Shown here in pieces: positions 25,089 through 36,300 of a DNA stretch of 64,000 nucleotides. Under the pieces are notes generated by a model. That model did not search any database and was not told where the DNA came from. It worked only from the letters and a program-made list of their open reading frames with translations. Positions within the stretch are counted from its first letter, which is position 1; the number at the start of each line of letters is the position of its first letter. The position numbers and the translations under genes were made by a program. The stretch is taken from NCBI GenBank assembly GCA_964628385.1, contig CAZVOD010000007.1:1-64000 (forward strand). The letters run 5' to 3'. This DNA comes from JANQPA01 sp964628385 (lineage in GTDB: Bacteria; Bacteroidota; Bacteroidia; Chitinophagales; Saprospiraceae).

Positions 25089-26399
25089 ATGAGATTTGAA
25101 ACGCTTCAATTACACGCCGGACAGGAGGTTGACGAAACAACAAGATCGAGAGCTGTCCCCATTTATCAAACTACTTCTTATACCTTCAAAGATTCCGAAC
25201 ACGGAGCGAATTTATTTGCCCTAAAGGAGTTTGGCAATATTTATACTCGAATAATGAACCCTACGGTTGATGCTTTTGAAAAGAGAATTGCTGCGCTAGA
25301 AGGTGGTGTTGCTGCCCTGGGGGTTAGTTCAGGCCAGGCGGCACAGTATATAGCTTTGAACAACATTATGCAGGTAGGTGATAATTTTATCTCCAGTTCT
25401 AACCTTTACGGCGGTACCTACAATCAGTTTAAGGTAGCTTTCAAGCGCATTGGTATCGAAACTCGCTTTGCAGCAGGAGAGACAGTGGAAGACTACGAAA
25501 AACTGATCGATGCAAACACCAAAGCCATTTACTGCGAAACGATCAGTAACCCACGCTACAACGTTCCGGATTTTGCCGGACTGGCAGCGCTGGCTCGCAA
25601 GTATGACATTCCATTTATTGTAGACAACACTTTCGGCGCGGGGGGGTACCTTTGCCGTCCGATTGATCATGGTGCCAATATTGTAGTAGAATCCGCTACC
25701 AAGTGGATTGGAGGCCATGGTACGTCTATTGGAGGCGTTATTGTCGATGCAGGTAACTTCAATTGGGGCAATGGAAAATTCCCGCAGTTTACCGAACCAT
25801 CGGAAGGCTACCACGGTCTAAAATTCTGGGATGTATTCGGTACTGACGGGCCTTTTGGCAATATTGCCTTCATTATCCGTGCCAGAGTAGAAGGGTTAAG
25901 AGACTTTGGTCCTGCTATGAGTCCTTTCAATGCCTTTCAGTTTTTACAAGGCTTAGAAACACTTTCTTTGCGCGTACAGCGCACTGTGGATAACGCCCTG
26001 GAACTAGCCAAATGGCTAGAGCAACACGATAAGGTATCGGTAGTTCATTATCCGGGGCTGGAAAGCCACCCAAAGCATGAAATTGCAACGAAATTCCTTC
26101 GCAATGGCTTTGGTGGTGTATTGTCTTTTGAAGTAAAAGGAGGTAAGGAAAATGCGACCACTGTAGTGAACAGCCTCAAGCTGATAAGTCACCTAGCCAA
26201 TGTAGGAGATGCCAAGACGCTGATCATACAACCTTCTGCTACTACTCATCAGCAATTGAATGAAGAAGAACAGGCCGCAGCCGGCGTTACACCTGCTGGC
26301 TTACGCGTATCTGTAGGAATTGAACACATTGATGATATCAAAGAAGATTTTGAACAAGCCTTTGCGGCCATCCATACACCTGCTCCTGTAGGAGCCTGA
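25089..26399 (+). CDS. metY: O-acetylhomoserine sulfhydrylase (MetY)
   Basis: I start at the ATG at 25089 (MRFETLQLHAGQEVDETT), where family similarity begins; an upstream in-frame ATG at 24993 would add 32 hydrophobic residues and lies in the riboswitch leader. Product of 436 residues, a Cys/Met metabolism PLP enzyme that makes homocysteine from O-acetylhomoserine and sulfide. Landmarks are RAVPIYQTTSYTF, the PLP-phosphate region GVAALGVSSGQAAQ, IVDNTFGAGGYLCRP, and VESATKWIGGHGTSIGG with the PLP lysine. The length and the SxxTKWIGGHGT pattern fit MetY rather than MetB. It is controlled by the SAM-I riboswitch and followed by metX. Confidence 0.92.
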   Translation: MRFETLQLHAGQEVDETTRSRAVPIYQTTSYTFKDSEHGANLFALKEFGNIYTRIMNPTVDAFEKRIAALEGGVAALGVSSGQAAQYIALNNIMQVGDNFISSSNLYGGTYNQFKVAFKRIGIETRFAAGETVEDYEKLIDANTKAIYCETISNPRYNVPDFAGLAALARKYDIPFIVDNTFGAGGYLCRPIDHGANIVVESATKWIGGHGTSIGGVIVDAGNFNWGNGKFPQFTEPSEGYHGLKFWDVFGTDGPFGNIAFIIRARVEGLRDFGPAMSPFNAFQFLQGLETLSLRVQRTVDNALELAKWLEQHDKVSVVHYPGLESHPKHEIATKFLRNGFGGVLSFEVKGGKENATTVVNSLKLISHLANVGDAKTLIIQPSATTHQQLNEEEQAAAGVTPAGLRVSVGIEHIDDIKEDFEQAFAAIHTPAPVGA

Positions 26400-26414
26400 T
26401 TGGTGGGCCAATGA

Positions 26415-26464
26415 CCATCCTGCAAGCTTGTTAGCAGGTTTACAGGATGGGGCTCGTTTTTTTT
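26415..26464 (+). terminator. Terminator or attenuator between metY and metX
   Basis: CCATCCTG (26415-26422) pairs with CAGGATGG (26443-26450), followed by GGCTCG and eight T. The stem starts 15 nt after the metY stop and covers the ATG at 26447, which argues against that ATG as the metX start. Confidence 0.65.
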
Positions 26465-26479
26465 ATTAAAGGAAAAGAG

Positions 26480-27610
26480 GTGAACGTGAAAGAATTAAAA
26501 ATAAACAGGCCTTTTCAAGTTGAAAATGGCGATACACTGCCGGAAATAACCATAGGCTACCACACATTTGGTAGACTTAATGAATCCAAAGATAATGTGG
26601 TTTGGATTTGTCATGCCCTCACTGGCAACTCTGATCCAACTGATTGGTGGGCGGGCCTGGTAGGTCGCGGAAGATTATTTGATCCTGACAAGTATTTTAT
26701 AGTCTGTGCCAACATGCTGGGCTCCTGCTATGGCAGTACAGGCCCTGCCAGTATCAACCCAATTACAGGCAAAAAATATGCAGCAGATTTTCCCCTGATC
26801 ACGATACGGGATATGGTCAAAGCGCATTTCTTGCTACAGAATTTTTTGAACATTAAGCGTATTCAAATATGTATGGGTGGCTCCATGGGTGGACAGCAAG
26901 CTCTGGAATGGGCTGTGATGGAGCCGCAAAATATTGAAAAACTAATCATCCTGGCCTCCAATGCACAACATTCTCCCTGGGGTATCGCTTTCAATGAGGC
27001 ACAGCGCATGGCGATCAAAGCTGATCCCTCCCTCTGCGATGGTACTCAAGAGGCAGGAAAAGCTGGGCTGGAAGCAGCCAGAGCTATTGCCATGTTGTCT
27101 TATCGCAGTTACAGCACTTATCAAAAAACACAAACCGAGGGAAGTACTGATAAACTAGATCACTTTAAAGCCAGCTCTTACCAAAGATACCAGGGCCAGA
27201 AGCTACAGCAGCGCTTTGATGTTTTTAGTTACATTACGCTGAGCAAGGCTATGGACAGCCATAATATAGCTCGTAGCCGGAAAGGACTGGCGGAAGCGCT
27301 GAGCTCTATACAGGCCAAAACGCTGGTCATCGGGATTCAATCTGATGTTTTATTTCCGGTGGAAGAGCAAGTGCTCCTAGCCAATATGATCCCGAGAGCA
27401 AGGCTGGAAATCATCGACAGTATTTATGGTCACGACGGCTTCCTTGTGGAGGCAAGAGCTATCGAAGCGGTTGTCAATACTCATATTGAAGAGACTATTT
27501 ACAAAACCGAAAAGAGTTCTTACCGTTTAACCAATGGACAAATCCAGGCACCGAATGGCCCCAAAGGAACTGGTAAAGGCCTTGGCCTTCCGGGTACAGA
27601 GAGTTTTTAA
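26480..27610 (+). CDS. metX: Homoserine O-acetyltransferase
   Basis: Alpha/beta-hydrolase-fold acyltransferase that makes O-acetylhomoserine for MetY. Landmarks are CHALTGNSDPTDWW, MLGSCYGSTGPASINP (the GSxYGSTGP signature), QICMGGSMGGQQALEW with the nucleophile Ser, the Asp in IGIQSDVLFPVEEQ, and the His in YGHDGFLVE. I place the start at GTG 26480, since AAAGGA lies 7 nt ahead of it and the only in-frame ATG (26447) is buried in the terminator hairpin; GTG at 26486 is equally possible. The C-terminus extends about 40 residues past the His with a Gly/Pro-rich tail. It is part of a methionine cluster with metY upstream and a dehydrogenase downstream. Confidence 0.88.
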   Translation: MNVKELKINRPFQVENGDTLPEITIGYHTFGRLNESKDNVVWICHALTGNSDPTDWWAGLVGRGRLFDPDKYFIVCANMLGSCYGSTGPASINPITGKKYAADFPLITIRDMVKAHFLLQNFLNIKRIQICMGGSMGGQQALEWAVMEPQNIEKLIILASNAQHSPWGIAFNEAQRMAIKADPSLCDGTQEAGKAGLEAARAIAMLSYRSYSTYQKTQTEGSTDKLDHFKASSYQRYQGQKLQQRFDVFSYITLSKAMDSHNIARSRKGLAEALSSIQAKTLVIGIQSDVLFPVEEQVLLANMIPRARLEIIDSIYGHDGFLVEARAIEAVVNTHIEETIYKTEKSSYRLTNGQIQAPNGPKGTGKGLGLPGTESF

Positions 27611-27668
27611 TAGCCTTATTTTGATACTGGCTAAGCAAATGTAATACAAGCTGAACATATAATTACTT

Positions 27669-28625
27669 ATGACCAATCGTAAAATACTGGTAGTCGATCC
27701 TCCTCATTCCTTTTTGTTGGATGTCTTAAAAGAAATGGGGCTAGAAGCAGACCTACACTACAAAACGACCAGAGAAGAGCTGATCGCTATCCTTCCTCAA
27801 TATGCCGGTCTTATTATCAGGAGCAGGATACAGGCAGACCGCTCCTTCCTGGATGCTGGTTCTTCGCTTCAGTTTATTGCCAGATATGGCGTGGGTACTG
27901 AACACATAGATCTGGAATATGCGGCCCAAAAAAATATCACCGTTTTTACCTCTCCTGAAGGCAGCATGGACACCGTAGGAGAGCACGCGGTTGGTATGCT
28001 TTTGATGCTAATGAACAACCTAAGCCGGGCTGACCGTGAAATCCGGGCAGGGATTTGGCGACGAGAACCCAACCGAGGAGTAGAAATAAAAGGAAAAGTG
28101 GTGGGCATCTTGGGTTACGGAAATATGGGTAAGTCTTTTGCCCGACGCCTTTCAGGTTTTGAGGCAGAAAGTGTAATCGCCTACGACAAATACAAAGAAA
28201 ACTACGGTGACCAGTATGCCCGGGAGGTAGATTTACAAACCCTTTTTGAGGAAAGTGATATCCTGAGTATACATATCCCCTACTCTGCCGATAATCACTA
28301 TTTTATTGATGCGGCTTTTCTGGCTTCCTTTCAAAAGCCGCTTTATCTGATCAACACGGCCCGCGGGCTCGTTTTGAATACCGAAGCATTAGTCAGAGCA
28401 ATGGAAGAAAAAAAAGTACTGGGAGTTGCCCTGGATGTCATTGAGTACGAGGACAAGTCATTTGCTTCTTTGGAATTATCAGAATTGCCAGAACCCTTCC
28501 ATTATTTGTGCCGATCCGATCGGGTCGTTATGGCACCGCACATCGCCGGCTGGTCCATGGAGTCCAAATTAGGCCATGCTCGTGTGCTAGCCGACAAGAT
28601 TAAAAACTTTCTTCACTCGCACTAA
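27669..28625 (+). CDS. D-isomer 2-hydroxyacid dehydrogenase family protein
   Basis: Product of 318 residues. It has the two-domain layout of D-2-hydroxyacid dehydrogenases: an N-terminal catalytic half, the NAD-binding Rossmann motif VVGILGYGNMGKSFARRL, then INTARGLVLN (catalytic Arg), GVALDVIEYED (Glu region) and VMAPHIAGW (catalytic His). The closest named relatives are phosphoglycerate dehydrogenase (SerA) and hydroxypyruvate reductases, but it lacks the ACT domain of SerA, so the substrate is open. It follows metX by 58 bp; a serine or homoserine-related role fits but is inference. Confidence 0.85.
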   Translation: MTNRKILVVDPPHSFLLDVLKEMGLEADLHYKTTREELIAILPQYAGLIIRSRIQADRSFLDAGSSLQFIARYGVGTEHIDLEYAAQKNITVFTSPEGSMDTVGEHAVGMLLMLMNNLSRADREIRAGIWRREPNRGVEIKGKVVGILGYGNMGKSFARRLSGFEAESVIAYDKYKENYGDQYAREVDLQTLFEESDILSIHIPYSADNHYFIDAAFLASFQKPLYLINTARGLVLNTEALVRAMEEKKVLGVALDVIEYEDKSFASLELSELPEPFHYLCRSDRVVMAPHIAGWSMESKLGHARVLADKIKNFLHSH

Positions 28626-28825
28626 CAAGGCTTTTACTATATTTGCTGCTTTAAATTTAGTTTAAGCTTCAAACAAAAAAGTTGGAGTATTATCATTTCT
28701 AATCAATACTTAGTAATATTACATTCTTGGCTTTTCTATTTTTTAGAAAAATTAGAAAGTGATAGTTTAACCCTTTCATTAGCACAAACAGAAATTTTTA
28801 GATCATATAACCATCTTGAACTTGC

Positions 28826-31762
28826 ATGCTCAAATCTGAAAGTATAGCGGGGAAGGTTTTTGAAGTCGTTTACAACCTCAAAGAATTTGAGAAAGGGCTT
28901 TACCTACCTTCCGCTTACATCGTCAGTAAGGATAACGAGGGGCTGCTGGCTCATATCCAGCAGAAGGCTATTGAAGAGACCATTGGTAGCTTTGGATTAG
29001 AGTACGACAATATCCGTAAACAGCTTTTCGATATTATAGAACTACTTCAGCCTAAGGCATTGGAAAAACGCTTTAATACAACCAAAAAGCGCACCAAGCT
29101 CCTTGAGAAACTACTGGAAATAGAAGAAGTTAAAAAAGCCATTCATAAGTATGTTCATTTTAAACTGGACGAACTCCTGTCCCTGGTAGTTCTTTATGAT
29201 TTGCCTATCTGCTGGCATGTAGAGCGAAAAGTGCTGGTTAAGGACTTTCTGATGGAAACCAGCCAGGTGGAGCTCCAGCCCATTTTATCTTTCAAAAAGA
29301 CGAAGTCTGGTGTTACGTACCAAATGTGTTTTGGCGAAAATGGAGAACGGTGGACGATCAGTTCCAAAGATGTTTTACCTATCACTAATCATCCAGCATG
29401 GATTTTTGTCGACTACAGATTATACAAAGTTGCCCATATTAATGGCAACATGACTAAGCCTTTTCGGACCAAAGATATTATTAACATTCCACGAGATAAG
29501 GTAAAAGACTACTTCCAGAAATTTATTCTCAAAGTTGCTTCCAAAGTGGATATTGATGCCGAGGGTTTCGATGTCGTGCATTTCAGTACACTTAAAGGGA
29601 GCCGGTTGGTAGCGCAGAAAGATTTGTTCAAAGATAAGTGGGGCTTAAACTGTTACATGCTTTATTCTAATGCCGAATTTTTGTGGAGTGACAAACGCAA
29701 ACGCCGTACTACACTGGAATTTGGTCAGGAGGAAGTTAGAATCCTTCAGGTTATCAGAGATATGGATGCCGAAGAAGCTTTTGTCTGTAAGATTACACAG
29801 TTAGGACTGAGCCCCACTGGGACTGCCCAGTTTGAGCTCCCTGGAGAAAGCGAAAATGAGTGGCAATTACTGGAGTGGATCACCCAGAATCGAGAGAAGC
29901 TAATAGGAGCAGGGTTTGACCTTGAAGCACCCGTTATCGACCAACAACCGGTGTATCTCCATGCCCCAAAGTTACGCCTCTTTTCTGAGCAACAAAATGA
30001 CTGGTTTGACATCCTCGGAGAAGTTACTGTGGGGGATATTTCTTTTCCATTTCTGGACCTAGCCAAGCATATCCGGGAAGACAACCGCTTTTTCCCTCTT
30101 CCCAATGGAACGTATTTCCTTATCCCGCAGGAGTGGATGAACAGGTATAAAACGCTCATGCAGTTTGCCAAGAAAAAAGGCAGCCAGCTTAGAATCAATA
30201 AAAACCAATTTACACTTCTGGAAGAGTTAGGGTTGAATGAGAATAAAGAAGTATCCGTTGAGCTGGAAGACATCGACTTTGAAACGCCTAAAGAACTCAA
30301 TGCCGAACTGAGACCCTATCAGTTGGAAGGAGTCAGATGGCTCGTTCATTTGTATCATAATAATTTGGGGGCCTGCCTGGCCGATGATATGGGGTTGGGT
30401 AAAACCCTTCAAACTATCACTACGCTGCTATATGCTAAATCTAAAAAATTGAGCGCTGACAACCCGGCCCCCCAAAAAGAAATACAACTGGACTTGTTTG
30501 GCAATCAAGATGATCAGTCGTTCCTCAATCCATTGAATGCATTGATCATTTTACCGGCTTCTCTGGTTTTTAATTGGGAAAAGGAGTTACAGAAATTTGC
30601 GCCCAGTATCAATACCTATCGACATGTAGGCGCAAAGCGACATAAAGATATCCGCGTACTAGTCCGGTTTGATGTGATTCTGACTACCTACCAAACAGCA
30701 CTGCGTGATGTTGATTTGCTGGAGCAGGTAGATTATGAATACATTGTACTCGACGAAAGTCAGCAAATCAAAAACCGGGAAAGTAAGATATTCAAAGCCA
30801 TTAACAGGCTACAGGCCAGACACAAAATCTCTTTAAGTGGTACCCCCATAGAAAATTCACTTTCTGATATCTGGTCGCAAATGCAATTTATCAACCCTGA
30901 CTTACTGGGCAGTTTTTCTTTTTTCAAAAAAGAATTTATAACGCCTATTGAAAAACATCAGAGTGAAGAGAAAAAAGTACGGCTAAGAAGTATGGTTGCT
31001 CCTTATGTCCTGAGAAGAACAAAGGAAGAAGTAGCCAAAGAATTACCCGCTTTGACTACTCAAATCTTCTATTCTGAAATGACAAGAGAGCAAAAGCGAT
31101 TCTACGAAAGAGAGAAATCTGCTGCCCGTAATTACTTGTTAGAAAATTATGAGGCTAACAATCCGCAGTACAGAATCATGGTACTACGCTCCTTGACCAA
31201 GCTACGACAGATTGTCAACCATCCTAAATTGGTCAATAAAAAATATACCAAAGATAGTGGTAAGTTTACAGATATTATCGAGCATTGGGATGTCATAAGA
31301 AGAAGTGACCACAAAGTTCTCTTCTTTAGTTCTTTCGTACAGTACCTGGAGCTCTTCAGGCAACAATTCACCATAGATAATCTACCGTATGCCTTGCTCA
31401 CCGGCGATATGAGCAATAAGGAACGCGAAAGACAGATCGAAAAATTTGCCAATGAACCAGATACCCGATCTTTTTTGATTTCTATCAAATCTGGTGGAAC
31501 AGGGCTGAATCTGGTTGCCGCCGACTATGTGTTCATCCTTGACCCCTGGTGGAACCCTTCGACAGAACAACAGGCTATTGCCAGAGCACACAGAATCGGG
31601 CAGGATAAAAATGTCTTCGCAGTAAAATTCATCACAAAAGATACTATAGAAGAAAAAATTCTCAAGCTGCAGGAAAGAAAGTCCAAGCTAGCTGAAGATA
31701 TTATCGAGAATGTTCACGAAGCGGCCTTTTCTCAGCGTGATATTGAGTACTTATTGGAGTAG
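28826..31762 (+). CDS. SNF2-family DNA-dependent ATPase
   Basis: Product of 978 residues. The N-terminal ~480 residues are a bacterial SNF2-associated region of unclear fold, possibly including a degenerate zinc-finger-free domain. The SNF2 motor occupies about 490-975: motif I ACLADDMGLGKTLQTI, motif Ia LIILPASLVFNWEKE, motif II YIVLDESQQIKN (DESQ in place of DEAH), motif III LSGTPIENSLSDIW, then the helicase C part with SIKSGGTGLNLVAADYVFIL (motif V) and QAIARAHRIGQ (motif VI). These proteins translocate on double-stranded DNA and displace bound proteins such as RNA polymerase. It is monocistronic, with a leader of 200 bp. Confidence 0.88.
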   Translation: MLKSESIAGKVFEVVYNLKEFEKGLYLPSAYIVSKDNEGLLAHIQQKAIEETIGSFGLEYDNIRKQLFDIIELLQPKALEKRFNTTKKRTKLLEKLLEIEEVKKAIHKYVHFKLDELLSLVVLYDLPICWHVERKVLVKDFLMETSQVELQPILSFKKTKSGVTYQMCFGENGERWTISSKDVLPITNHPAWIFVDYRLYKVAHINGNMTKPFRTKDIINIPRDKVKDYFQKFILKVASKVDIDAEGFDVVHFSTLKGSRLVAQKDLFKDKWGLNCYMLYSNAEFLWSDKRKRRTTLEFGQEEVRILQVIRDMDAEEAFVCKITQLGLSPTGTAQFELPGESENEWQLLEWITQNREKLIGAGFDLEAPVIDQQPVYLHAPKLRLFSEQQNDWFDILGEVTVGDISFPFLDLAKHIREDNRFFPLPNGTYFLIPQEWMNRYKTLMQFAKKKGSQLRINKNQFTLLEELGLNENKEVSVELEDIDFETPKELNAELRPYQLEGVRWLVHLYHNNLGACLADDMGLGKTLQTITTLLYAKSKKLSADNPAPQKEIQLDLFGNQDDQSFLNPLNALIILPASLVFNWEKELQKFAPSINTYRHVGAKRHKDIRVLVRFDVILTTYQTALRDVDLLEQVDYEYIVLDESQQIKNRESKIFKAINRLQARHKISLSGTPIENSLSDIWSQMQFINPDLLGSFSFFKKEFITPIEKHQSEEKKVRLRSMVAPYVLRRTKEEVAKELPALTTQIFYSEMTREQKRFYEREKSAARNYLLENYEANNPQYRIMVLRSLTKLRQIVNHPKLVNKKYTKDSGKFTDIIEHWDVIRRSDHKVLFFSSFVQYLELFRQQFTIDNLPYALLTGDMSNKERERQIEKFANEPDTRSFLISIKSGGTGLNLVAADYVFILDPWWNPSTEQQAIARAHRIGQDKNVFAVKFITKDTIEEKILKLQERKSKLAEDIIENVHEAAFSQRDIEYLLE

Positions 31763-31865
31763 ATTTTGCTAGGTTAGGTAGGATTGCGAAGCTATGAGCT
31801 TTTGTTTCTAATCGTCTGGATTCAATCCATGGATTGGGCCGCGGTAAGCTATCAGCCCTTCGTCC

Positions 31866-33104
31866 CTACTCTATCTTCAGCAAAATTTGCTGCTCGATCC
31901 ACCCGACCTTCTCTGTAGCTGATAGTCGGACCAATAGCGGCCCCGTTTGTAAATTTGAAATATCAACAGATATTTGTTGCTCAACGAATGAGCAATCCTT
32001 TTGCAGGATTAGTTCTCCCATCATATTAAAGATGGTAATTCTACCGGTAGCTAAAGGTATCTCCTCTTCTGCTCTATTGATTCTTTTAAGTAAAAAATAA
32101 TTGGTTGCGGGATTTGGATAAAGCAAAAACGGAGGAGTAAGTGTTGCATTTTCTGAGTGTCTTTCCGGTAGATTATTGCCGGTTTCGCAATAGTTCGAGT
32201 AACTTAAAGTAGCCCGGTTGCCATTCCTGGCAAGCACAGCGTGCATCCTTTCGGCCTGCCCTTTTGTGAACAGACTCATGCAGGCATCAGCAGTATAGTC
32301 CATAAAATTCTCTACCATATCGATAGAGCCACAAGACTTCACCTGTCGAGTACAATTAAAATTTGGAGCATCCGACTTCGGAGTATCGGCAATACCATCG
32401 TCTACCGAGCAGCCACCATCCCCCCAAATGTGTTTTAACCCCAGCCAATGGCCCACTTCGTGGGTACAGGTTCTGCCCAGGTGAAAGGGCGGTTGCATAT
32501 CCCCCACCCTTCCAAAATGGCGATAGTTGATAACTACTCCATCGTATAGCGAATCGAGTCCCGGAAATTGAGCATAGCCCATTAGCTGGTTGCCCAGGTC
32601 TCCAACCCAAATATTTAGATAGCGATCGGTAGGCCATGGATCGACCCCACCGTCGGTGTATCTCTTAATTTTATCATCGGCAGAAAAAGTTCTGCGCCTG
32701 GTATAACGCCGCTGGATGCCACTAGTGGGCTTTCCTCTGGGATCACAGGAAGCCAATACAAATAAAATTCGGGTATCAGCAGCTTGTGGCCAAAAGGAGT
32801 CACTACCCTGATTTTGCCGGCCAAAATCCTCATTGAGAACCTGCATCTGGCTTTGGATCTGTTCGTTGCTTATATTTTGAGCTGCATTCCTGTAAACAAC
32901 GTGTACAACTACTGGAATAATAACTTCCTGGAGCACTTCATTTTTCTTTCCTATTGACGCATAAAAATGCCGTTGCCACTGTTGCTCTAAGATGCTATCT
33001 TCCTGTAAGGTTTGTTCCAAACGCCTTACAGAAATACAATGCCGTTGAGCAGCCACAAAACTGCACTCAATCAAAAGCAGTGCAGCTAGGTTTATCCATT
33101 TCAT
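31866..33104 (-). CDS. Secreted M43 metalloprotease with T9SS sorting domain
   Basis: Product of 412 residues. A signal peptide is visible at 1-19 (ends VAAQ). The catalytic domain is of the M43 pappalysin/cytophagalysin type with the extended zinc motif CTHEVGHWLGLKHIWGD (HExxHxxGxxH) and the Met-turn region ADACMSLFTKGQ; disulphide Cys residues flank it. The C-terminal ~85 residues form a T9SS type A sorting domain: FLLYPNPATNYFLLK, ITIFNMMGELILQK and a final basic strand. The enzyme is therefore expected to be exported by the Sec system, then moved across the outer membrane by the gliding/T9 machinery and anchored or released. It is monocistronic and divergent from pyc. Confidence 0.88.
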   Translation of the reverse strand: MKWINLAALLLIECSFVAAQRHCISVRRLEQTLQEDSILEQQWQRHFYASIGKKNEVLQEVIIPVVVHVVYRNAAQNISNEQIQSQMQVLNEDFGRQNQGSDSFWPQAADTRILFVLASCDPRGKPTSGIQRRYTRRRTFSADDKIKRYTDGGVDPWPTDRYLNIWVGDLGNQLMGYAQFPGLDSLYDGVVINYRHFGRVGDMQPPFHLGRTCTHEVGHWLGLKHIWGDGGCSVDDGIADTPKSDAPNFNCTRQVKSCGSIDMVENFMDYTADACMSLFTKGQAERMHAVLARNGNRATLSYSNYCETGNNLPERHSENATLTPPFLLYPNPATNYFLLKRINRAEEEIPLATGRITIFNMMGELILQKDCSFVEQQISVDISNLQTGPLLVRLSATEKVGWIEQQILLKIE

Positions 33105-33392
33105 GGGCTAACAATTTTAGAGTAAGTTAAGCCCGAAAAGTCCCTTTATTGCAAACAGTTTTGCTTACAACTTTCATATTGCTGGAGCTTCTAACTACAG
33201 CTCTTTTAGGGATATCAGCATGCAGCCCGCAAGACCAGCTATAAAAACCCTGTTTGCGGAAAACTTTCTTTCTCACACTCTACTTTATTTCACACTCATT
33301 GCTTATTTTCTGCTCTTTAATAACCTTATTGACCTTTGGCTTCCAACGAAGCTAACGGGCAAAACTTCCGAAAGTATAGTAAAATCAACCAT

Positions 33393-36300
33393 ATGGAATC
33401 CATCCAGCCTTTCAAGAAAATACTGGTTGCCAATCGCGGCGAAATAGCAATCAGGATATTAAGAGCTGCTTCAGAACTACAAATTCCAACAGTAGCCGTA
33501 TATAGCTATGAAGACAGATATTCTTTACACAGATATAAAGCTGATGAAGCTTATCAAATTGGAGAAGATGAGGACCCTTTACAGCCCTACCTTAATATTG
33601 AAGAAATCATCAAAGTAGCCCAGAAAAGAGGGGCAGAAGCTATTCATCCCGGGTATGGTTTTTTGTCGGAAAATACACGCTTTGCCAGGCGCTGCCGGGA
33701 AGAAGGCATAACCTTTATTGGCCCTACACCGGAAACTATGGAGCAACTGGGCGATAAAGTGGCCGCCAAAAAGCTGGCCCGCTCTTTGGACATCCCACTG
33801 ATAGAAGACAGCCAGCAGCCCCTTACCAGCGGCGTAGTAGCCGAAGAAGAGGCAGAAAGAATAGGCTTTCCAGTAATGGTCAAAGCAGCAGCCGGTGGGG
33901 GCGGCCGTGGTATGCGCGTTGTAAGAAGTAAAGATCAAATCCGGCAGGCCTACGAGGAAGCTACTGCCGAAGCGGAGAATGCTTTTGGAGACGGTACTGT
34001 TTTTTTGGAAAAATTTATCGAAAACCCCAAACATATTGAAGTACAGATTTTGGGGGACAAATACGGCAATATTGTTCATTTGTACGAAAGAGATTGTTCT
34101 GTACAGCGTCGGTTTCAGAAGGTAGTAGAGGTAGCTCCCGCTATTTCTCTAAAACAAAACACCAAAACCCAGCTATATGAGTATGCGCTAAGATTAGCCA
34201 ATGCTGTTGACTATACACATGCCGGAACAGTGGAATTTCTGGTGGATCAAAATGAAAACATTTACTTTATCGAGGTCAATCCCAGAATTCAGGTAGAACA
34301 TACTATCACGGAAGAAGTCACGGGGATAGACCTGGTGGGGGGCCAAATTCTTATAGCCATGGGGCATCGACTTGACGGCGAGCGAATGAGTATTCAAAGC
34401 CAGATGGATATACCGCTGGTTGGCACCGCTATTCAGTGTAGGATCACCACAGAAGATCCGCGCAATAATTTCAAGCCAGATTATGGCAACCTGATTGCCT
34501 ACAGAAGTGCTGCAGGCATGGGTATTCGCCTTGATGCCGGCTCAGCTTATGCCGGAGCACGTATCTCTCCTTTTTTTGACAGTATGCTGGTAAAGATAAC
34601 TGCCTGGGGACGGACTCAACCGGAAGCTGCTCAGCGCTTACACCGGGCCCTGAGAGAATTTAGAATCCGCGGCGTGAAGACCAATATTGATTTTGTTTTG
34701 AATCTGTTACAGAATGATACTTTCAAGAAGGGAAAGGCTACAGTCAGTTTTATTGCCGATAATCCACAATTAACAAATTCAAGAAATTGGCAGGACCGGG
34801 GTACAAAAATCCTGAAATACCTTGCTGAGGTTATCGTCAACTCCAACCCGGACGTCAAAAACAAAGACAGCAAGCCTCACTTTCTGATTCCCAGAGTACC
34901 TACTTTTGACGCCAGGCAGGAAATGCCGGAGGGCAGCCGGGATAAGCTCAAAAGACTGGGCAGAGCAGGATTTATAAAGTGGCTTAAAGAAGAAAAACAA
35001 ATTCAATATACAGATACTACCTTCCGGGATGGCCATCAGTCATTGTTAGCTACCAGAATGCGAACTATTGATATGCTGCGCGTAGCAGAGAGTTATGCCC
35101 ACAACCACGCCAGCAGTACTTTTTCTATGGAAATGTGGGGCGGAGCTACTTTTGACGTCGCCATGCGGTTCTTGAAAGAATCCCCCTGGGAAAGGCTGGA
35201 ATTACTTAGAAAGAAGATTCCCAATATCCTCTTTCAGATGCTGTTGCGTGGTTCTAATGCTGTAGGCTATACAGCTTACCCAGATAACCTCATCATCAAA
35301 TTTGTGGAAGTGGCTGCTGAAAAAGGCATTGACATCTTCAGGATATTTGATTCCCTTAACTGGGTGGAAGCTATGCGTACTAGCATCAAAACAGTAGTTG
35401 AGCGTACCGATGCCATTGCTGAAGCTTGCCTTTGTTATACTGGTGATATTTCTGATCCTTCCCGCGAAAAATATACCCTTCAATACTATCTGGACCTGGC
35501 CAGGCAACTGGAAGACGAAGGAGCTCATATTATTGCAATTAAAGATATGGCCGGCTTACTAAAGCCTTATGCTGCTGAAATGCTGATCAGCAAACTCAAA
35601 GAAAGCATCGATGCTCCTATACATCTACACACTCATGATACTTCTTCTATACAAGCAGCGACCTACCTGAAAGCCATAGAGGCCGGCGTAGATGTCGTTG
35701 ACCTGGCTATCAGCTCTTTGTCAGGCCTGACTTCTCAGCCCAGCTATAATTCTCTGGTAGCCATGATGAAAGGCCATGAGAGAGAACATCCCGTAAACCT
35801 ATCGTCTCTAAATGAGTTCGCCACTTACTGGGAAGCCATCAGACGCTACTATTTCCCCTTCGAAACAGAGATGCGGTCCGGTACTGCTGATGTCTACGAA
35901 CACGAAATACCCGGCGGCCAATATTCTAATTTGAGGCCTCAAGCCCGGGGGCTAGGCCTTGAAAATCAGTTTGAACAGATAAAGGAAAATTACAAAATCG
36001 CCAATCAGCTTTTTGGGGATATTATCAAAGTTACCCCCTCTTCTAAAGTAGTAGGGGACATGGCTATGTTTATGACCGCCAATAACCTTAGCCGGGAGGA
36101 TATCCTGGAAAATGGAGCCAACCTGGCTTTTCCGGACAGTGTTAAAAATCTCATGCGAGGGAACCTTGGACAAGCTCCCGGTGGGTTTCCCAAAAAAATA
36201 CAGGAACTAGTACTAAAAGGAGAACCCGCTTTTACGGATCGCCCCAATGCCCACCTCGCTCCAATAGACTTTGACCAGGAATTTGAAGCCTTCAAAACCA

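Noticed and set aside
33579..34079. 166-residue minus-strand frame within pyc
   Set aside because: It runs opposite to the biotin carboxylase domain, whose motifs explain the sequence.
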